The notes: generated by a model not told the origin, from the sequence alone. A stretch of DNA of 64,000 bases from Streptomyces polyasparticus (GCF_014493765.1 NZ_JACTVJ010000003.1:62001-126000); one strand, 5' to 3'; counted from the first letter of the stretch, positions 24,690-33,347 are shown. Numbers and translations: made by a program.

Positions 24690-25880
24690 GTGCGTACGAA
24701 CCGAAGCCTCAGCCCGCTGTCCCGTCGGAACCTGCTCCGTGCCCTCGGCGGGGGCGCGGCCCTGGGGGCGCTGGCCGGATGCGGGGTGCCGGCCGCGTAC
24801 GTCGGTCCGCAGGACAGAGCCGCGGCCGACCGCTCGGCGCGCGAGAAGAAGCTGACCTTCGCCAACTGGCCGCTCTACATCGACACCGACGACGAGGACG
24901 AGTCGCTCCGCCCCACGCTCGCGGCCTTCGAGGAGCGGTCCGGGATCTCCGTGCACTACACGGAGGAGATCAACGACAACGACGAGTTCTTCGGAAAGAT
25001 CAGCCCCGCGCTGCTCAACGGGCAGGAGACCGGCCGCGATCTGATCGTCATCAGCGACTGGATGTGCGCCCGGTTCGTCCGGCTCGGCTGGGTCCAGGAG
25101 ATGGACCGCGCCCGCCAGCCCAACGTCACCAAGTACCTCGACCCGCTCCTGCGCGACCCGCACTTCGACCGGGGCCGCAAGTCCACCGTGCCCTGGCAGT
25201 CCGGCATCACCGGCATCGCGTACAACCGCAAGGCGCTCGGCCGTGAGCTGCGCTCGGTCTCCGATCTGTGGGCGGACGACCTGCGCGGCAAGGTGACGCT
25301 CCTGTCCGGTCTGGACGAGGCGTTCGCGCTGCTCATGCAGGGCGACGGGGTGGACATCACGCGCTGGAAGGAGGACGACTTCCACGCCGTCTGCGACCGC
25401 GTCCAGAAGCTCGTCGACTCCCGCCACATCCGCCGCTTCACCGGCAACGACTACCTCAAGGACCTGGAGAGCGGCGATGTCCTCGCCTGCCAGGCCTACT
25501 CGGGCGATGTGATCCAGCTCCAGGCGGACAAGCCGGAGATCGAGTTCCTCATCCCCGAGGAGGGCGCCGAACTCTGGTCGGAATCCCTGATGATCCCCAA
25601 CCTGGCCCGCCACAAGGCGAACGCGGAGCTCCTGATCGACCACTACTACGACCCGGAGGTCGCCGCCGAGCTCGCCGCCTGGGTCAACTACGTCTGCCCG
25701 GTCCCCGCGGCCCGCGACGTCCTGGCGAACTCCAAGGACGAGGAGACGGCGGCCCTGGCCGAGGACCCGCTCATCTTCCCCGACGACTCCATGCGCTCCC
25801 GCCTGGCGATCGCCCGGGACATCACCCCCGAGGAGCGGCCGGGGCTGGCGAAGCGGTGGAACGGGATCGTCGGACTCTGA
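24690..25880 (+). CDS. PotD-like polyamine-binding lipoprotein, orphan copy
   Basis: This 396-residue extracytoplasmic solute-binding protein has a Tat-type signal (SRRNLLRALGGGAAL) ending in the lipobox LAGC. It is a clear paralogue of the protein at 39833: both share RRFTGNDY, HYY near the C-terminus and the core INDNxEFFGKI. No permease or ATPase follows; it presumably feeds the PotABC transporter encoded at 41197 or acts as a sensor. GTG 24690 is the most plausible start before the twin Arg. Its place behind a two-component pair may be incidental. Confidence 0.88.
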   Translation: MRTNRSLSPLSRRNLLRALGGGAALGALAGCGVPAAYVGPQDRAAADRSAREKKLTFANWPLYIDTDDEDESLRPTLAAFEERSGISVHYTEEINDNDEFFGKISPALLNGQETGRDLIVISDWMCARFVRLGWVQEMDRARQPNVTKYLDPLLRDPHFDRGRKSTVPWQSGITGIAYNRKALGRELRSVSDLWADDLRGKVTLLSGLDEAFALLMQGDGVDITRWKEDDFHAVCDRVQKLVDSRHIRRFTGNDYLKDLESGDVLACQAYSGDVIQLQADKPEIEFLIPEEGAELWSESLMIPNLARHKANAELLIDHYYDPEVAAELAAWVNYVCPVPAARDVLANSKDEETAALAEDPLIFPDDSMRSRLAIARDITPEERPGLAKRWNGIVGL

Positions 25881-25911
25881 AGGCCTGGACCCGGCTACGG
25901 GATCCCCACTT

Positions 25912-25939
25912 TTGAACGTGTTCAACAGCGGCGTACGCT
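25912..25939 (+). promoter_or_regulatory. Promoter with overlapping palindromic operator
   Basis: The perfect palindrome TTGAAC-GT-GTTCAA (25912-25925) contains a -35-like TTGAAC. A -10-like TACGCT follows at 25934-25939 after a 16-nt spacer. The ATG at 25946 lies 7 nt after the -10, so the transcript would be leaderless. The palindrome is of a size bound by TetR-type repressors. Confidence 0.5.
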
Positions 25940-25945
25940 CCTGTC

Positions 25946-26476
25946 ATGAGCGACAGAGCCGCCCTGTTGAAGGGCATCCGTGCGTGGCTGGTCTTCTTCG
26001 TCGTCTGTCTGGTGCTCAGCGGGGCCACGGCCTTCCCGCTGGTGAACGAACTGCGCTGGGCCGAGGATCTGTTGACCCGGCTGTCCGTCGGCGACCACCT
26101 GCCCGCCCTGATGGAGTGGATCACGCGGGTGCGCGAGGGCCTGGACGCGGCCGATGCCGACTATCCGTTCCTGCTCTACGGCACCGACTGGCTGGCGTTC
26201 GCCCACCTCGTCATCGCCGTCGCGTTCTACGGTCCGTACCGTGATCCGGTGCGCAACATCTGGGTGATCGAGTTCGGGATGATCGCCTGTGCCGGGATCA
26301 TTCCCCTCGCGCTGATCTGCGGGCCGATCCGGGGGATCCCCGGCTGGTGGTCGGTGATCGATATGGCCTTCGGGGTGTTCGGGGTGATTCCGTTGTACGT
26401 GGTGCGGCGGAAGATCAAGCGGCTCGAAGCGCTGACCGGCGCGGCCGGCAACCCTCGGGTGGCCGTGGCGGGTTGA
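25946..26476 (+). CDS. Conserved four-helix membrane protein
   Basis: This 176-residue integral membrane protein has about four predicted helices (near residues 12-32, 75-92, 103-120 and 130-150), one large extracytoplasmic loop between helices 1 and 2 and a basic C-terminus (VVRRKIKRLE). I do not recognise a catalytic motif. No SD is visible and the promoter -10 ends 6 nt before the ATG, which suggests leaderless translation. A palindromic operator overlaps the -35 region, so it is probably under a dedicated repressor. Confidence 0.75.
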   Translation: MSDRAALLKGIRAWLVFFVVCLVLSGATAFPLVNELRWAEDLLTRLSVGDHLPALMEWITRVREGLDAADADYPFLLYGTDWLAFAHLVIAVAFYGPYRDPVRNIWVIEFGMIACAGIIPLALICGPIRGIPGWWSVIDMAFGVFGVIPLYVVRRKIKRLEALTGAAGNPRVAVAG

Positions 26477-26501
26477 GCGCGGGCGGAGGGGTGAGGGAGA
26501 G

Positions 26502-27284
26502 GTGGGCGGTGTGGTGCAGACGGCTCAGGTCCGGCTCGACGAGCCGCCCGACCCCGTCGTCGTGGGGATCGGCGTCCATGGTCCGGCCGGGCACGTGGAC
26601 GACTTCCTGCTGCCCGACTTGTGGCAGTTCCACCTGTACGACTACACGGCCGACCTGACCGTGGACGGAGTCGGCCATGTGCTGCGCCCCGGTTCGGTGA
26701 GCCTGGTGCCGCCCGGCACTCCGGTGCGCTACCGCTACCGGGGCCGCTCGGAGCACCTCTACGTCCATCTGCGGCTCGGTACGGCGGGCGAGGCACGCGA
26801 CGTGCCGACCGTGCAGCACGCGGGGGCCCAGACCGCCGCGCTCGACGGGCAGTTGCGGCAGGCGCTGGCCGCGTGGCCGGGGACGCGCGGGCGGGCCGTG
26901 GCCGAGGTGTGGGCCGCGCTGTGGCGCGTGGCCGGACTCGCTCCGCCCCAGGGTCGCGGCCCCCAGGTGCCGCACCCGGCCGTGGCCGCCGCAGTGGCGC
27001 TGATCGAGGCACGGCTCGCCCAGCCGCTCACGGTGTCCGGGATCGCCAAGGACGCCGGTGTCTCGCACAACCACCTGACCAGGCTGTTCCGTACGGCCAC
27101 CGGGCAGACCGTGGTCGGCTACATCCGGGCCCGCCGCATGGAGCGGGCCCGGCATCTGCTGCGGGCCAGCACCCTCTCCATCCCCGCGATCGCCGCGACG
27201 GTCGGCGTGCCCGATCTGCAGGCCTTCAACAAGGCCTGCCGCCGCGAGCTCGGTGCGTCACCGCGGTCCATCAGGGACGCCTGA
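26502..27284 (+). CDS. AraC-family transcriptional regulator
   Basis: This 260-residue regulator has an N-terminal cupin-like ligand domain (about residues 20-110; RPGSVSLVPPGTPVRYRY) and a C-terminal AraC/XylS domain with two HTH motifs (ADAGVSHNHLTRLFRTATG... and AIAATVGVPDLQAFNKACRRELG). The likely start is GTG 26502 or GTG 26511, both after AGGGAGAGG. It lies 93 bp upstream of a PhyH-type dioxygenase in the same direction and is the obvious candidate for its activator. Confidence 0.87.
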   Translation: MGGVVQTAQVRLDEPPDPVVVGIGVHGPAGHVDDFLLPDLWQFHLYDYTADLTVDGVGHVLRPGSVSLVPPGTPVRYRYRGRSEHLYVHLRLGTAGEARDVPTVQHAGAQTAALDGQLRQALAAWPGTRGRAVAEVWAALWRVAGLAPPQGRGPQVPHPAVAAAVALIEARLAQPLTVSGIAKDAGVSHNHLTRLFRTATGQTVVGYIRARRMERARHLLRASTLSIPAIAATVGVPDLQAFNKACRRELGASPRSIRDA

Positions 27285-27377
27285 CCGTGCGGCCGGGGCA
27301 GCAGTGGTGAGAATCGACCACCGCACGGTGAACGCGGCCCACGCGCTCCCCGTAGGCCCGCTCCTAGCGTGTGTGTC

Positions 27378-28280
27378 ATGACGGAAACCGAAGCAGAGCC
27401 GGAAACCGCGGCAACCACGGCAAACGGCGAACCGCGCGGCACACTCCTCAGTTCGGTGCAGATGGCGCGGTTCGTGGCGCGCGGCGCGCTGCGGCTCGAC
27501 GCGGTGGTGCCGGACGGAATGAACGCCGAGGCGCTCGGCGTGCTCGCGGACGGTATGGAGCACGTGCCGTACGGTACGCCGCTCTCCCAGGCGTACAGGG
27601 AAGGCTCCTTCGTCCAGCGGCTGCTCGAACTCCCGCAGGTGGCAGGCGCGTTGCGCAGCCTGGTCGGCCCGGAGCCGGCCGTCGACCACCACGCCGTGCA
27701 CATCCGCGAGCCGCACGGCGGCGAGGCCCAGCCGCTGCACGCGGACTCCATCATCGATGTGCGGCCGGACGCGTTCGACGTCCAGCTGATGTACTACCCG
27801 CAGGAAGTGACCCTGGAGATGGGCGGCACGCTCAGCGTGCCCGGCAGCCATCTGCGCCGGACCAACGAGACCGACACCGGCCGCTATCAGAACCTGCGCG
27901 GCCAGGACCGGCTCGTCTGCCCGGCGGGCACGGTGGTGTTCCTGCACCACGGCCTGTGGCACGGAGGACGGCGCAACGACAGCGAGACCGTCCGCTACAT
28001 GTACAAGATCCGCTTCGCTCCCCGTGTACGGCAGCGGCTCCTGTGGGACACCACGGACCTGCACGACCCGCGGGTGAACAGCGAACTCGACGTGCAGTTC
28101 CCCTGGTACGAGCAGGCCGCGGGCCGTCTGGAGCGGTACAACCGGGTGCTCCTCTGGCGCGAGCTGACCGGCGACAGCACCTTCGACCTCACCCACCCCT
28201 GGGTCACCCGCGTCACCAACCGCCCCACCGCCACAGCCCCCGGGTCCGCCCCCGTACGTTCCGAGGAGGACGCCGCGTGA
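27378..28280 (+). CDS. Phytanoyl-CoA dioxygenase (PhyH)-family Fe(II)/2-oxoglutarate oxygenase
   Basis: This 300-residue non-heme iron oxygenase has the His-x-Asp ligand pair at H121-x-D123 (QPLHADS) and the distal His probably at H195 (LWHGG) with Arg residues following. These are the facial-triad features of 2-oxoglutarate hydroxylases acting on small molecules. The ATG at 27378 lies 8 nt downstream of a -10-like TAGCGT, so a leaderless mRNA is possible. The stop overlaps the next start (GTGA). With the AraC gene upstream it forms a small inducible cassette. The substrate is unknown; phytanoyl-CoA itself is unlikely. Confidence 0.88.
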   Translation: MTETEAEPETAATTANGEPRGTLLSSVQMARFVARGALRLDAVVPDGMNAEALGVLADGMEHVPYGTPLSQAYREGSFVQRLLELPQVAGALRSLVGPEPAVDHHAVHIREPHGGEAQPLHADSIIDVRPDAFDVQLMYYPQEVTLEMGGTLSVPGSHLRRTNETDTGRYQNLRGQDRLVCPAGTVVFLHHGLWHGGRRNDSETVRYMYKIRFAPRVRQRLLWDTTDLHDPRVNSELDVQFPWYEQAAGRLERYNRVLLWRELTGDSTFDLTHPWVTRVTNRPTATAPGSAPVRSEEDAA

Positions 28281-28618
28281 CCACCCTCGACTCCACGACC
28301 GCCGCCGCGACCCCCGTACTGCGGCAGCGGGTCCTCGTCCTGTACCTCGACAACTCCGCGCTCGACTCCCGTGTCATCGGCTGGTCGCGCTACGACGGCA
28401 CCGGCCGTTCGTCCCCGACGGCGGGCGACAGCGACGAACCCCCCTACGAGACGGGCGTGGCCGCGCTTCTCGACGGCTGGCGCCTCATCCAGGCGTCCCA
28501 GCTGATCCCGCCGTATCCGGGCGGCGAGTACGACGTCTCGTTCCTCAAGCACGAGTTCGTGTTCGAGCAGTTGGTGGACATCGGGGCCGCCCACGGGGCA
28601 CCCGCCGCTACCGGCTGA
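28277..28618 (+). CDS. 113-residue protein of unknown function, coupled to the PhyH-type oxygenase
   Basis: I do not recognise this small soluble protein. It has an N-terminal Ala/Thr-rich stretch, then a compact region (LVLYLDNSALDSRVIGWSRY; an Asp/Glu-rich linker; LLDGWRLIQASQLIPPYPGG; SFLKHEFVFEQL) with aromatic and charged residues typical of a folded domain. Its GTG overlaps the oxygenase stop, so the two are almost certainly made at a fixed ratio. It could be a subunit, chaperone or second enzyme of the same pathway. Its last 11 nt overlap the converging serine hydrolase gene. Confidence 0.75.
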   Translation: MTTLDSTTAAATPVLRQRVLVLYLDNSALDSRVIGWSRYDGTGRSSPTAGDSDEPPYETGVAALLDGWRLIQASQLIPPYPGGEYDVSFLKHEFVFEQLVDIGAAHGAPAATG

Positions 28619-29792
28619 ACGCCGCCGCCTGCAGCCGCCCGACCACCGGGTTCACCTGCTCGCCCTTCGCGTCGGTCGAGTTGACCGAGTAGACGAGGGT
28701 GCGGGTCAGGTCCTCGGTGGCGGCGATGCCCGTGCTGTAGCCCGGGCGGGAACCGGTCTTCAGCCACACCACCCGCTTGTCGGGCAGGGGGTACCGCTGC
28801 AGCCCGGCGCTCATGCTCGCCTCGCCCGTACGGACCTCGGGGACGGTGAACATCTCCTTCAGCTGCGGCTTCGGGACGAGCCGTCCGCGGAACAACGCGT
28901 ACAGGAAACGCTCCAGATCCCCGGTCGTCGAGATCATGTTCCCGACCGCCCAGCGGTCCGACATGTTCCACTCGGTGGCGTCCACGAGCCGTCCGTCCGC
29001 GAGGAGTTGGTAGCCGCGGTGGTGCGGGCCGTGGATGCGCGGGTCGGGGCCGTCGGGGAAGGAGGTGTGCCTCATCCCGGCCGGCCGGAAGATCCGCACG
29101 AGGGCCTGATGCTCGTATGCGTCACCGCTGACCTTCTCGATCAGCATCCCGAGCACGGTGTACTCGATGTTCCCGTAGCGCTGCCGCTCGCCGGGAGCCG
29201 CGTCCGGTCCCTGCCGCACCGACTCGGCCACGACCTCCTCGGGTGTCAGGGTGCGGAACCGGTTCTCGTAGCCCTCCGCGTCCTCGGGACCCAGCGAGGC
29301 ACCCGGCCGCAGGCCGCTCGTGAAGGTCAGCAACTGCCGTACGGAGATGGGGTCGAAGGCAGGAGTGAGGAGGTCCGGCAGGTAGCGCTGCACCGGGGCG
29401 TCGAGGTCGACCCTGCCCTCGGCCGCGAGTTGCAACACCAGCGCCGCGGTGACGACCTTCGTGGTCGAACCCGCGCGGAATCTCGCCTCCTCGCGCGCGG
29501 GCGCCTGGGTGTGCAGATCCCTGACGCCCGCGCTCCCGTGCCAGTCCCTGCCCGTGCCGCCGACCCGTACCAGTGCGGCGGTGGCGTTCGCGTCGGGCAG
29601 GCCCTGCAGCGCCTCCGCGAGGGCCTTGGTGTCCGGGCCGGGATCGGCAGGAAGGGCGATGGTCGAGGTGCCGGTCGAGGTGCCGGGGGCGGGTGCGGCT
29701 GCCTGCGCGGGGAGCGCGGTCGCGGTGAGTCCGAGGCCGGTGAGCAGTGCGACGGCGAGCAGGCAAGTGCGTTTGCGGTGCGGGGAGTTCAT
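28608..29792 (-). CDS. Secreted serine hydrolase / D-Ala-D-Ala carboxypeptidase-like (class C beta-lactamase fold)
   Basis: This 394-residue exported protein has a signal peptide of about 32 residues (LLAVALLTGLGLTATALPAQA). The penicillin-binding motifs are S109-T-T-K112, YGN (about residue 217) and KTG near the C-terminus (VWLKTGSRPGY). It probably acts on peptidoglycan peptides or a related amide. ATG 29792 follows GGAGG. It is a paralogue of the protein at 32021, and a NarL-type two-component pair lies between the two. All four genes point the same way, so the system may govern both. Confidence 0.88.
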   Translation of the reverse strand: MNSPHRKRTCLLAVALLTGLGLTATALPAQAAAPAPGTSTGTSTIALPADPGPDTKALAEALQGLPDANATAALVRVGGTGRDWHGSAGVRDLHTQAPAREEARFRAGSTTKVVTAALVLQLAAEGRVDLDAPVQRYLPDLLTPAFDPISVRQLLTFTSGLRPGASLGPEDAEGYENRFRTLTPEEVVAESVRQGPDAAPGERQRYGNIEYTVLGMLIEKVSGDAYEHQALVRIFRPAGMRHTSFPDGPDPRIHGPHHRGYQLLADGRLVDATEWNMSDRWAVGNMISTTGDLERFLYALFRGRLVPKPQLKEMFTVPEVRTGEASMSAGLQRYPLPDKRVVWLKTGSRPGYSTGIAATEDLTRTLVYSVNSTDAKGEQVNPVVGRLQAAAFSR

Positions 29793-29879
29793 GCGCCGTG
29801 CCTCCAGGAGGGCTCTGTCGTGTGTGGCTGACAGGGGCAATCCTGGTGATCCGGCGTACGTACGGGATCGCCGTGCCGG

Positions 29880-30000
29880 GCGGTCTCCGGCCTCCGGTTC
29901 TCTCGCCTGTGCGGGGGTTCCGGGCTGCCGTTCCCTCGCCTGTACGGGGGAGTGCGGAGGTGATCGTTCCCGCGTGCGGGGGAGGCGGTGGGGATGCGGG
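29880..30000 (+). repeat. Degenerate tandem repeat
   Basis: Three imperfect copies follow one another: GTTCTCTCGCCTGTGCGGGG near 29896, GTTCCCTCGCCTGTACGGGG near 29931, and a shorter GTTCCCGCGTGCGGGG near 29964. The region lies between the serine hydrolase start and the response regulator stop. It may form stacked hairpins. Confidence 0.5.
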
Positions 30001-30004
30001 TGGC

Positions 30005-30655
30005 TCAGCCGGCCGGTGCGACGAGGCCCGACTCGTAGGCGCAGATCACGGCCTGGATGCGGTCCCTGAGCCCCAACTTCGCCAGCACATTGCCCACATG
30101 GGTCTTGACCGTGTGCTCGCTCACCACCAGCTCGGCGGCGATCTCCGCGTTGGAGAGGCCGCGGGCCAGGTGCAGCAGGGTCTCCCGCTCGCGGGCGGTC
30201 AGGACGTCGAGGCGGGGTGCGGGCGCCGCGGCCGGCCGTGCGGTGTACTCGGCGATCAGCCGGCGGGCCACGGATGGGGCGAGCAGGGAGTCGCCGGCCG
30301 CCACCACCCGTACCGCGTGCACCAAATCGTCCCTGCGGACGTCCTTGAGCAGAAAGCCGCTGGCGCCCGCGTGCAGTGCGTCGTAGACGTACTCCTCCGA
30401 GTCGAAGGTCGTCAGCATGACCGAACGGCAGCCGGTCTGCTCGCTGATCGCGCGGCAGGCCTCGATCCCGTCCGTGCCCGGCATCCGGATGTCGAGCAGC
30501 GCCACGTCCGCGCCGTGCCGGCGCACGGCGTCCACCGCCTGTGCCCCGTCGCCGACCTCCGCGACGACCTCGATGTCCGGCTGTACGTCGAGGATCAACG
30601 CGAAACCGCTGCGGACGAGTTCCTGGTCGTCGGCGACGACTACGCGAATGGTCAT
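30005..30655 (-). CDS. NarL/FixJ-type response regulator
   Basis: This 216-residue regulator has a receiver domain (DD at residues 9-10, phospho-Asp in VALLDIRMPG, FLLKDV) and a C-terminal LuxR HTH (LTARERETLLHLARGLSNAE ... VKTHVGNVLAKLGLRDR). The ATG overlaps the kinase stop by 4 nt, so it is made with that kinase. Flanked on both sides by paralogous secreted serine hydrolases, it is a good candidate for a cell-wall-linked regulator. Confidence 0.93.
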   Translation of the reverse strand: MTIRVVVADDQELVRSGFALILDVQPDIEVVAEVGDGAQAVDAVRRHGADVALLDIRMPGTDGIEACRAISEQTGCRSVMLTTFDSEEYVYDALHAGASGFLLKDVRRDDLVHAVRVVAAGDSLLAPSVARRLIAEYTARPAAAPAPRLDVLTARERETLLHLARGLSNAEIAAELVVSEHTVKTHVGNVLAKLGLRDRIQAVICAYESGLVAPAG

Positions 30656-31875
30656 GTGACACCCCCGGTGGCGAGGTTATCCGAGGGGTCGCAGGGGTGA
30701 TCGGGGAGCCGGCCGAGGGGGATGCGGGCCTCGACCCGGAAGCCCGCGCCGTCCGGTCTTGCTCCCGCCCGCACCACGCCTCCGTAGGCGGCGGCCCGTT
30801 CCCGCAGCCCGATCAGGCCGTGGCCCCTGCCGCCCTCGGCGCCCGATCCGCTCTGCGGACCGCGGCCGTCGTCCTCGACCGCGAGCTCCAACAGGTCCGC
30901 CCCATAAGCGATATGCACCTCGACACGATCGGCCCCCGCATGCTTCACCACATTGGTGAGCGCCTCCTGGACGATCCGGTACGCGGCGGCCTCCAGGTCG
31001 AGGGGCAGCGGCCGCGCGGCGCCCTCCGTCACCTGGTCGATGCGGAGGCCGCTCGCGCGTACCTGCTCCATGAGCCGGGGCAGTTCGGCGAGCGAAGGCT
31101 GCGGGCTGCGTCCCGCACCCGCCCCGTCCGCCTCCCGCAGCAGGCCGAGCATCCGCCGCAACTGGGTCATCGCGTCCCGGCCCGTCTCGGAGATCGCCTC
31201 GAAAGCGGCCTCCGCACGCTCCGGCGCCGCACGGACCGCCACCGGTCCCGCCTCCGCCTGCACGATCATCAGGCTCACGGCGTGCGAGAGAATGTCGTGC
31301 ATCTCCCGTGCGATCCGGGCCCGTTCGCGCGCGGCCGCCTGCTCGGCCTCGATCCGCGCCGCCCGCTCCAGCTGTGCGGCCCGCTCCTCCAGGGCCTGCG
31401 CGTAGGCGCGCCGGGTGTCGGTCAGCCGCCCCAGGGCGTACGCGGCGCAGTACACGAACAGCGAGAACAGCAGCTCACGGACCGAGAACGTGTTGAACGC
31501 CGAGGACGGGAACACCACCGCGAGCACCGCCGCCCCGGTGAACTGCCGTACCCGCGGCGGGGATTGAGCCGCCACCGTATAGAGAGCGACGAGGCCCGTG
31601 TACGGCAGCGGCTGCCCCGGGCCGTCGGACAGGACGATCAGCGGATGCGCCGCGAACACGGCGAGCAGGACCCGCACCGGAGCGCGCCTTCGCCACACCA
31701 GCGGCACCACGGTCAGCGTCGTCGTCAGATAGTCGAGCCAGTCGAGGGCGGACTCCCCGGGCGGCCGTGCCACCACGAACGGGATGGACGCAGCCAGTTG
31801 GACGAGCAGAGCGATGCCGAGGTCCACCGTGAGGGGACCGGGTCTGCGCGCGGCGGCCGGATGTGCGCCACTCAT
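30652..31875 (-). CDS. Sensor histidine kinase (HisKA_3 type)
   Basis: This 407-residue kinase has four to five N-terminal membrane helices (residues about 15-165), a coiled-coil linker rich in Ala, Glu and Arg (QALEERAAQLERAARIEAEQ), the dimerisation box REMHDILSHAVSLMIVQAEA and the HATPase boxes EALTNVVKHA and GHGLIGLRERAAAYGG. The start is ATG 31875 after a G-rich SD. It pairs with the NarL-type regulator, whose gene overlaps by 4 nt. The lack of an extracytoplasmic domain implies sensing through the membrane helices. Confidence 0.92.
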   Translation of the reverse strand: MSGAHPAAARRPGPLTVDLGIALLVQLAASIPFVVARPPGESALDWLDYLTTTLTVVPLVWRRRAPVRVLLAVFAAHPLIVLSDGPGQPLPYTGLVALYTVAAQSPPRVRQFTGAAVLAVVFPSSAFNTFSVRELLFSLFVYCAAYALGRLTDTRRAYAQALEERAAQLERAARIEAEQAAARERARIAREMHDILSHAVSLMIVQAEAGPVAVRAAPERAEAAFEAISETGRDAMTQLRRMLGLLREADGAGAGRSPQPSLAELPRLMEQVRASGLRIDQVTEGAARPLPLDLEAAAYRIVQEALTNVVKHAGADRVEVHIAYGADLLELAVEDDGRGPQSGSGAEGGRGHGLIGLRERAAAYGGVVRAGARPDGAGFRVEARIPLGRLPDHPCDPSDNLATGGVT

Positions 31876-32020
31876 TCGAACGTCCCCCCTGCGGCCCTGG
31901 TCAGGCACCGTACGGTACCTGCCGGGCCGGGCGCGGCCGGGGTGGGGTGGGCCGGGGTGGAAGTACCTTGCCGTGCCTGCTGGTTGTCGTCGCCGCGTCT
32001 GCCGGTTGTCCGTGCCCCGC

Positions 32021-33175
32021 CTACTTGTTGAACGCCGGGAACGCGAAGCGCATCGCCAGCGGGCCGCCGTCCCGGTGGGCATCGGTGGCGTTGACCGAGT
32101 AGACGACCGTACGGGAGAGGTCGCGGGTCGCGGCGACGACCGTGTGGAAGCCGGGGCGGGCGCCGGTCTTGCCCCAGATCACCGTGCCGTCGATCGTGAA
32201 GGTCTCCAGGCCGGCCGCCTTCGTGGCGGGCTTCCCCGTCTCCAGGTCGTCCACCTCCGGCAGGGTGAACATCTCCTCGAGCTGCGGCTCGGGGACCACC
32301 CGGCCGCGGAACAGCTGCACGAGGAAGCGCTCCAGATCCCGGGCCGAGGAGATCATGTCGCCGGCGGCGAAGCGGTCGGTGACGTTCCACTCGGTGACGT
32401 CGACGAGCCGGCCGTTCAGCTCCTGGTAGCCGCGGTGGTGCGGGCCGCGGATGCGGGGGTCGGAGCCCGGGAAGTACGTGTCGCGCATGCCGAGCGGGCG
32501 GAAGATCCGCTCGCTCGCCTGATGGGCGTACGTGTCCCCGGTGACCTTCTCGATGATCAGGCCGAGCACGGTGTAGTGGATGTTGGAGTAGCGCTGGTGG
32601 GCGCCGGGGGAGTGCAGCGGGCCCTCCGCGATCGAGGCGGCCACGACCTCCTGAGGCGTCAGGGTCTCGAACCGCTTCTCGTACAGCTCCTCGTCGGTGT
32701 CGCCGAGAGTGGCACCCGGCCGCAGGCCGCTGGTGTAGTCGAGCAACTGCCGTACGGTGACGGGCTCGAACCGGTCCGCGGGCAGCAGACCCGGCAGATA
32801 CTCCTGGACCGTGCCGTCCAGGTCGAGCTCGCCGTCCGCGACCAGCTGCAAGGTGAGCGCCGCGGTCACGAGCTTCGTGGTCGACCCGGCCCGGAAACGG
32901 ACGTCGTCCCTGGCCGACGCACCGGTCTTCAGACTTCTCACGCCCGCGACGCCCTGCCAGTCCCGCCCGTCGCCGCCCACCCGTACGAGCGCCGCGGTCG
33001 CCTGCTGATCGGGCAGCCCCTGCAGGGCCTTCTCCAGAGCGACGACGTCGGGGCCCGTCTCCTGGGCGACGGCCGAGTGCCGCCCGTCCGCGAAGGCCGG
33101 AGCGGCGAGTGTGCCACCGGCGGCGAGCCCGATGACGAGGGCGGCGGCGACGGTCGTACGGAGGGAAGCGCGCAT
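32021..33175 (-). CDS. Secreted serine hydrolase, paralogue of the 28608 gene
   Basis: This 384-residue exported protein has a signal peptide of about 29 residues (AAALVIGLAAGGTLAAPAFA), the active-site S98-T-T-K101, YSN (about 205) and KTG (VIWGKTGARPGF). It aligns along its whole length with the protein at 28608: shared segments include LVRVGG.GRDW, RFRAGSTTK, GPHHRGYQ and RDLERFL-type blocks. This indicates a gene duplication around the two-component pair. The ATG at 33175 follows a GGAG about 9 nt away. It is probably a carboxypeptidase or esterase acting at the cell wall. Confidence 0.88.
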   Translation of the reverse strand: MRASLRTTVAAALVIGLAAGGTLAAPAFADGRHSAVAQETGPDVVALEKALQGLPDQQATAALVRVGGDGRDWQGVAGVRSLKTGASARDDVRFRAGSTTKLVTAALTLQLVADGELDLDGTVQEYLPGLLPADRFEPVTVRQLLDYTSGLRPGATLGDTDEELYEKRFETLTPQEVVAASIAEGPLHSPGAHQRYSNIHYTVLGLIIEKVTGDTYAHQASERIFRPLGMRDTYFPGSDPRIRGPHHRGYQELNGRLVDVTEWNVTDRFAAGDMISSARDLERFLVQLFRGRVVPEPQLEEMFTLPEVDDLETGKPATKAAGLETFTIDGTVIWGKTGARPGFHTVVAATRDLSRTVVYSVNATDAHRDGGPLAMRFAFPAFNK

Positions 33176-33347
33176 GCGGGGGGCTCCAAGAGGCCGTGGG
33201 TGCACGGGTGTTGTGCACGGACTGGGTGAACGGCTCTCATCCTGCTGATCATGCGCGCGCCGCGGATCATCGCTGCGGAGGGTGTGGGCCCTGGTGTGAC
33301 CCTGGGGAGAAACGGTCTTCGGGTGGTGGAGCCCCTGGGGGTGGGCC

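Noticed and set aside
28277-28618. Assigning the 113-residue protein to a known family by context
   Set aside because: No motif supports it; the coupling to the oxygenase alone does not define a function.
29880-30000. Repeat block as a CRISPR array
   Set aside because: Copies are imperfect, short and unequally spaced, and no cas gene is present.
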